In this document: piece by piece, positions 6,699 to 9,847 of the stretch
Position numbering within the stretch: position 1 is the stretch's first letter
Layout: each line of letters begins with the position of its first letter
Assembly: GCA_964637705.1 (NCBI GenBank)
Contig: CAZWVM010000131.1
Location: forward strand, 1 to 9,847
Reading direction: 5' to 3'
Origin: CAZWVM01 sp964637705
GTDB taxonomy: Bacteria > UBA8481
DNA: 9,847 bases
The notes under the pieces: model-generated
The model's input: only the letters and a program-made list of their open reading frames with translations
Told to the model about the DNA's origin: nothing
Database searches by the model: none
Program-made: the position numbers and the translations under genes

Positions 6699-7448
6699 AT
6701 GTCATATGCGGATCTGAGCGGCCGGACGGCCGTGGTGACGGGGGCGGCGCGGGGCATCGGGTTCGCGATCGCGGAGGAGCTGGCGAAGGGGGGAGCGGAC
6801 ATCGTCGTCATCGACCTGCAGGAGGAGAGCGCCAACGCGGCCGCGGCGAAGCTCGCGGCGATGGGCGTCAAATCCAAGGGCGTGGCCGCCAACGTTGCCG
6901 CGACCGAGGACGTGAAGAGGGCCTTCAAGAGCGCCATGGAGCTGACAGGCCGCGTGGACATCCTCGTCAACAACGCCGGCATCACCCGCGACGGCCTGAT
7001 CGTCCGGATGAAGGACGAGGACTGGAACGCGGTGATCGAGATCAACCTCAAGTCGGTCTTCCTCGTCACGCGCGAGTTCATCCAGCCGATGCTCAAGGCC
7101 CGCAAAGGCCGCATCGTCAACATCGCCTCGGTGATTGGCCTCATGGGCAACGTCGGCCAGGCCAACTACGCCGCCTCCAAGGCCGGCATCATCGGGCTGA
7201 CGAAGTCCCTGGCGAAGGAATTCGCCGGCCGGAACATCACCGCCAACGCGATCGCCCCGGGCTACATCCAGACCGAGATGACGGCGAAGCTCTCGCCGGA
7301 GGTGATCGCGAAGATGAAGGCGATCATCCCCCTGGACCGGCTGGGCGATCCGCAGGACGTGGCCAGGGCCGCCCGTTTCCTCGCGTCCGACGAAGCCGCC
7401 TACGTCACGGGGCAGGTCCTGACCGTCGACGGCGGGATGGTGATGTAG
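6699..7448 (+). CDS. fabG: 3-oxoacyl-ACP reductase FabG (short-chain dehydrogenase)
   Basis: FabG reduces 3-oxoacyl-ACP to 3-hydroxyacyl-ACP in the elongation cycle. The 249-residue classical SDR shows TGAARGIG (14-21, nucleotide binding), NNAG (91-94), Asn116, and the catalytic Ser144, Tyr157 and Lys161 (NIASVIG, NYAASKAG). PGYIQTEMT (188-195) and the C-terminal VTGQVLTVDGGMVM are typical of FabG. Arg18 in the glycine motif suggests NADPH, but Asp39 at the end of the second strand (VVIDLQEE) is the usual NADH marker, so cofactor use is uncertain. A good Shine-Dalgarno (AAAGGAG, ending at 6692) lies 6 nt before the ATG and inside the end of fabD. Position between fabD and acpP makes a true FabG more likely than another SDR. 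Confidence 0.94.
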   Translation: MSYADLSGRTAVVTGAARGIGFAIAEELAKGGADIVVIDLQEESANAAAAKLAAMGVKSKGVAANVAATEDVKRAFKSAMELTGRVDILVNNAGITRDGLIVRMKDEDWNAVIEINLKSVFLVTREFIQPMLKARKGRIVNIASVIGLMGNVGQANYAASKAGIIGLTKSLAKEFAGRNITANAIAPGYIQTEMTAKLSPEVIAKMKAIIPLDRLGDPQDVARAARFLASDEAAYVTGQVLTVDGGMVM

Positions 7449-7536
7449 GGGGGGCGGTTCGGGCCGGGGCGCCGGGAGACAAGCCGGGAGCTTTGGAAGC
7501 GTCGGAAAGGCGCTGAAATAAGCACGAAAAAACGGC

Positions 7537-7564
7537 TTGCCGCCCGGGATAACTCTGGTATCTT
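7537..7564 (+). promoter_or_regulatory. Sigma70-type promoter of acpP
   Basis: TTGCCG (7537-7542) and TATCTT (7559-7564) are separated by 16 nt, giving a predicted start near 7571 and a leader of about 60 nt before acpP. It sits in the 183-nt gap between fabG and acpP, the only large gap inside the cluster. The upstream part of the gap (7449-7536) holds a G-rich stretch and the A-rich run CACGAAAAAACGG, possibly an UP-like element. I see no convincing terminator for fabG there. A separate promoter would let the abundant carrier protein be made at a higher rate than its neighbours. Confidence 0.6.
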
Positions 7565-7631
7565 CAGTCCGTTCCGGGGCGACCGAATCGGGGCCGCGGG
7601 GCAAATCCATCTCACTATCAGGAGTCGGAGC

Positions 7632-7868
7632 ATGTCGGACACATTTCAGAGGATCAAGGAAATCGTCGTTGACCAGTTGGGCGTCGAAGAGGGTCAGGTG
7701 ACGATGGAAGCATCCTTCATCAACGACTTGGGAGCGGATTCCCTCGACCAGGCGAACATCGTCAACGCCCTGGAAGAGTCCTTCGGGGTCGAGATCCCGG
7801 ATTCCGACGCCGAGAAGATCGCGACGGTCGGCCAGGCCGTCGAGTACGTCGACAAGAACAAGAAGTAA
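7632..7868 (+). CDS. acpP: Acyl carrier protein
   Basis: This small acidic protein of 78 residues carries growing acyl chains on a 4'-phosphopantetheine arm. Ser37 in GADSLD is the attachment site. The fold is the usual four-helix one: helix I at about 3-16, the loop with NDLGADS, helix II at 37-51, then EIPDSDAEKIATVGQAVEYV at 54-73. The recognition helix is unusual. Where E. coli has SLDTVELVMALEEEF, this protein reads SLDQANIVNALEESF. The partner-contacting Glu41 and Met44 (E. coli numbering) are both Asn, and Val40 is Ala. A strong AGGAG (7620-7624) stands 7 nt before the ATG, and a dedicated promoter lies upstream. Genomic context with fabG and fabF supports the housekeeping ACP, not a secondary-metabolism carrier. 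Confidence 0.95.
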   Translation: MSDTFQRIKEIVVDQLGVEEGQVTMEASFINDLGADSLDQANIVNALEESFGVEIPDSDAEKIATVGQAVEYVDKNKK

Positions 7869-7899
7869 CCGGCTCCCACACGTAGAGGATCGAAACGTC

Positions 7900-9159
7900 A
7901 TGATCTCAGGCGGCAGGCGCGTCGTCGTCACAGGAATGGGTCCCGTCACGCCCGTCGGGCTCGGGATCGAGGAATTCTGGTCGTCGCTGTTGGCGGGGAA
8001 GAGCGGCATCGCCCCGATTACCGGCTACGACGCCTCCCGTTTCGACACCCGCATCGCCGCCGAGATCAAGGACTTCCCGGTCGACCGCTTCGTCACGAAG
8101 AAGGACCAGAAGCGGATGGACCGCTTCTGCATCTTCGCGATCGCCGCCTCGCAGCTGGCCCTCGACGACGCCGGCATCAAGCCGGGCGAGAACTGTCCCT
8201 ACGCGCCCGAGGACGTGGGCGTCATCGTCGGTTCGGGCATCGGCGGCATCGCGACGATCGAGCAGCAGTACCAGATTCTGGCGGGGAAGGGCCCGGAGCG
8301 GCTCTCCGCCTTCCTGATCCCGATGATCATCGTCAACATGGCCTCGGGCCTGGTGGGCATCCGGTTCGGCTTCCAGGGCCCGAACACCTGCGTCGCCACG
8401 GCCTGCGCCACGGCGACGCACGCGATCGGCGACGCCTTTCGGATCATCCAGCGCGGCGAGGCGAAGGCGATGCTCGCGGGCGGCGCGGAGGCGGCGATCA
8501 CGCCCCTCTCGATGGGCGGCTTCTGCGCCCTCCACGCGATGTCCACGCGCAACGACGACCCGGCCCGGGCCTCGCGCCCCTTCGACAGGGAACGCGACGG
8601 GTTCGTGATGGGCGAGGGCGCGGGGGTGCTCTTCCTGGAGGAACTCGAGTGCGCGAAGAGGCGCGGCGCGAGGATCTACGGCGAGATCGTGGGCTACGGC
8701 ATGACCTGCGACGCGCACCACATGACGGCCCCCCTGGACGACGGTTCGGGCGTGGGACGCGCCACGGAGAGCGCCATCGCCCAGTCGGGCCTCCCCCTGG
8801 AGGCCTTCAACTACGTGAACGCGCACGGCACGTCCACGCAGTTGAACGACAAGTTCGAGACGATCGCGATCAAGCGCGTCTTCGGCGAACGCGCGAAGAA
8901 GATCATGGTCTCCTCCACGAAGTCGATGACCGGTCACCTGATCGGTGCGGCCGGCGGCATCGAGACGATCGCCGCCGTGATGGCCGTTCACAAGAACGCC
9001 GTTCCGCCGACGATCAACTACGAGTTCCCGGATCCCGACTGCGACCTGGACTACGTGCCCAACACGGCGCGCGAAGTCGAGGTCACGGCCGCCCTGAACA
9101 ACAACCTTGGTTTCGGAGGGCACAACGCCGTGCTCGCCGTGGCCAAGACGCGGCCGTAG
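7900..9159 (+). CDS. fabF: 3-oxoacyl-ACP synthase II (FabF)
   Basis: FabF condenses acyl-ACP with malonyl-ACP, releasing CO2, in the elongation cycle. The 419-residue thiolase-fold enzyme begins RRVVVTGMGPVTPVG. It carries nucleophile Cys169 in VATACATATHAIGDA, His309 in VNAHGTSTQLND, Lys341 and His346 in SSTKSMTGHLIGAAGG, and the gating-loop region NNLGFGGHN at 401-409. The Cys-His-His triad separates it from FabH (Cys-His-Asn). The common TSTPLGD reads TSTQLND here. A GAGGAT at 7885-7890 stands 9 nt before the ATG, and the gap after acpP is 31 nt, so the two are probably co-transcribed. FabB is an alternative but length and motifs favour FabF. No FabH gene is present in the window. Confidence 0.95.
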   Translation: MISGGRRVVVTGMGPVTPVGLGIEEFWSSLLAGKSGIAPITGYDASRFDTRIAAEIKDFPVDRFVTKKDQKRMDRFCIFAIAASQLALDDAGIKPGENCPYAPEDVGVIVGSGIGGIATIEQQYQILAGKGPERLSAFLIPMIIVNMASGLVGIRFGFQGPNTCVATACATATHAIGDAFRIIQRGEAKAMLAGGAEAAITPLSMGGFCALHAMSTRNDDPARASRPFDRERDGFVMGEGAGVLFLEELECAKRRGARIYGEIVGYGMTCDAHHMTAPLDDGSGVGRATESAIAQSGLPLEAFNYVNAHGTSTQLNDKFETIAIKRVFGERAKKIMVSSTKSMTGHLIGAAGGIETIAAVMAVHKNAVPPTINYEFPDPDCDLDYVPNTAREVEVTAALNNNLGFGGHNAVLAVAKTRP

Positions 9160-9847
9160 ATGAGCCGCCGCAAGCGCAATCCGCTCCCGCGCGTCGATTA
9201 CCTCGACCGCGTGGACGACGTGCGGCGCGAGGAAATCGACCGGTTCCTCAAGAGAATCGACGTCACGATCAAGGACTACAACCTCCTCAACCGCGCCCTC
9301 TCCCACAAGTCCTACACGAACGAGCTGGGCTACGGCCACAACGAGCAGTATGAGAAACTCGAGTTCTTCGGCGACGGCGTTCTCGGGCTCGTCATCAACG
9401 AATACCTCTTCAAGTGCTTCCCGGACTCGGAGGAGGGGGAACTGGCGAAGATCAAGTCGGCGGTCGTGTCGGAGGCGTCTCTCGCGGAGGTGGCGCGCGA
9501 CCTCGACCTGGCCGACGTCATCCTCATCGGGCGCGGCGAGTCGCGCTCGGGCGGCGCCGAGCGTCCCTCGCTTCTTGCCGACATCCTCGAGGCCGTGATC
9601 GGGGCGATCTTCCTGGACCAGGGCCTGCCGGCCGTGCGCCGCTTCGTCCTGCAGTGCCTCGAGTCGCGCGTCCAGAGCATGGCCTCCGAGGATTCCGTGG
9701 GGGATCCCAAGTCCTACTTCCAGGAGATCGTGCAGCGCGAGACGGGTGACCGTCCCTCCTACAACGTCATGCGTTCCTCCGGACCGGACCACTCCCGCAC
9801 CTTCCGCATCGCCGTCACGGTGCGCGGCAAGCGTTGGGGCATCGGCG
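9160..9847 (+). CDS. rnc: Ribonuclease III, 3' end cut by the window edge
   Basis: RNase III cuts double-stranded RNA in rRNA precursors and structured mRNAs. The 229 visible codons cover nearly the whole protein. The nuclease domain has YEKLEFFGDGVLGLVINEY (64-82) with metal ligands Glu68 and Asp72, and LLADILEAVIGAIFLDQG (138-155) with Asp141 and Glu144. A double-stranded RNA-binding domain begins at about 182 (DPKSYFQEIVQRETGDRPSYNV) and is cut before its final SKKxAE helix. The N-terminus (1-25) is longer and more basic than in E. coli. The signature core normally reads LEFLGDA/S; Phe70 and Gly73 are departures. The ATG begins right after the fabF stop (TAGATG) with no Shine-Dalgarno, so translation probably relies on termination-reinitiation. 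fab genes next to rnc also occur in Bacillus. Confidence 0.95.
   Translation, partial: MSRRKRNPLPRVDYLDRVDDVRREEIDRFLKRIDVTIKDYNLLNRALSHKSYTNELGYGHNEQYEKLEFFGDGVLGLVINEYLFKCFPDSEEGELAKIKSAVVSEASLAEVARDLDLADVILIGRGESRSGGAERPSLLADILEAVIGAIFLDQGLPAVRRFVLQCLESRVQSMASEDSVGDPKSYFQEIVQRETGDRPSYNVMRSSGPDHSRTFRIAVTVRGKRWGIG

Noticed and set aside
5567..7165. A 532-codon minus-strand frame opposite fabD and fabG
   Set aside because: It covers two intact fab genes and its translation is compositionally biased with no domain.
7449..7536. Rho-independent terminator after fabG
   Set aside because: The G-rich stretch has only short self-complementary segments (for example AGCG with CGCT) and no hairpin followed by a T-run.
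7906..9792. A 628-codon open frame on the minus strand opposite fabF and rnc
   Set aside because: It lies opposite two clearly identified genes, its translation is low-complexity and rich in Arg, Val, Glu and Asp, and it has no family motif. High GC at third positions makes such mirror frames common.
1..9847. tRNA, rRNA, CRISPR, insertion sequence or phage genes
   Set aside because: I looked for conserved RNA segments, regularly spaced repeats, transposase motifs and terminal inverted repeats and saw none. Coding genes fill nearly all of the window with uniform composition.

Overview
The window comes from a strongly GC-rich bacterial chromosome, with G/C at most third codon positions. It is ordinary, tightly packed protein-coding DNA. 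I see no tRNA, rRNA, insertion sequence, phage gene, CRISPR array or long repeat. The gene order points to a Gram-negative-type, deep-branching high-GC lineage; Acidobacteriota or a relative is my guess, but the sequence alone does not prove it.

Left part (1-3705). A truncated minus-strand gene encodes a membrane-anchored, glycosidase-like TIM-barrel protein. Divergent from it is a plus-strand NAD-type isocitrate dehydrogenase. That gene runs tail to tail, 3 nt apart, into a minus-strand pair: a radical SAM protein with a B12-binding-type N-terminus and, overlapping its stop by 4 nt (GTGA), a phosphoglycolate-phosphatase-like HAD hydrolase.

Right part (3706-9847). After a 172-nt divergent intergenic region comes a plus-strand cluster for ribosome biogenesis and lipid synthesis: yceD, rpmF, plsX, fabD, fabG, acpP, fabF and rnc (rnc runs off the end). 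YceD and L32 serve the large ribosomal subunit. PlsX makes acyl-phosphate for phospholipid synthesis. FabD loads malonate onto AcpP, FabF condenses and FabG reduces. RNase III processes structured RNA. fabD overlaps plsX by ATGA, and rnc begins at the base after the fabF stop. acpP has its own 183-nt upstream region with a good sigma70-like promoter. fabH, which in E. coli lies between plsX and fabD, is absent here.

I found no convincing undescribed system. The points most worth a second look are the changed recognition helix of the acyl carrier protein, the missing fabH, the mixed cofactor signature of FabG, the orphan radical SAM/HAD pair, and a recurrent TATCYT -10-like box placed very close to start codons.
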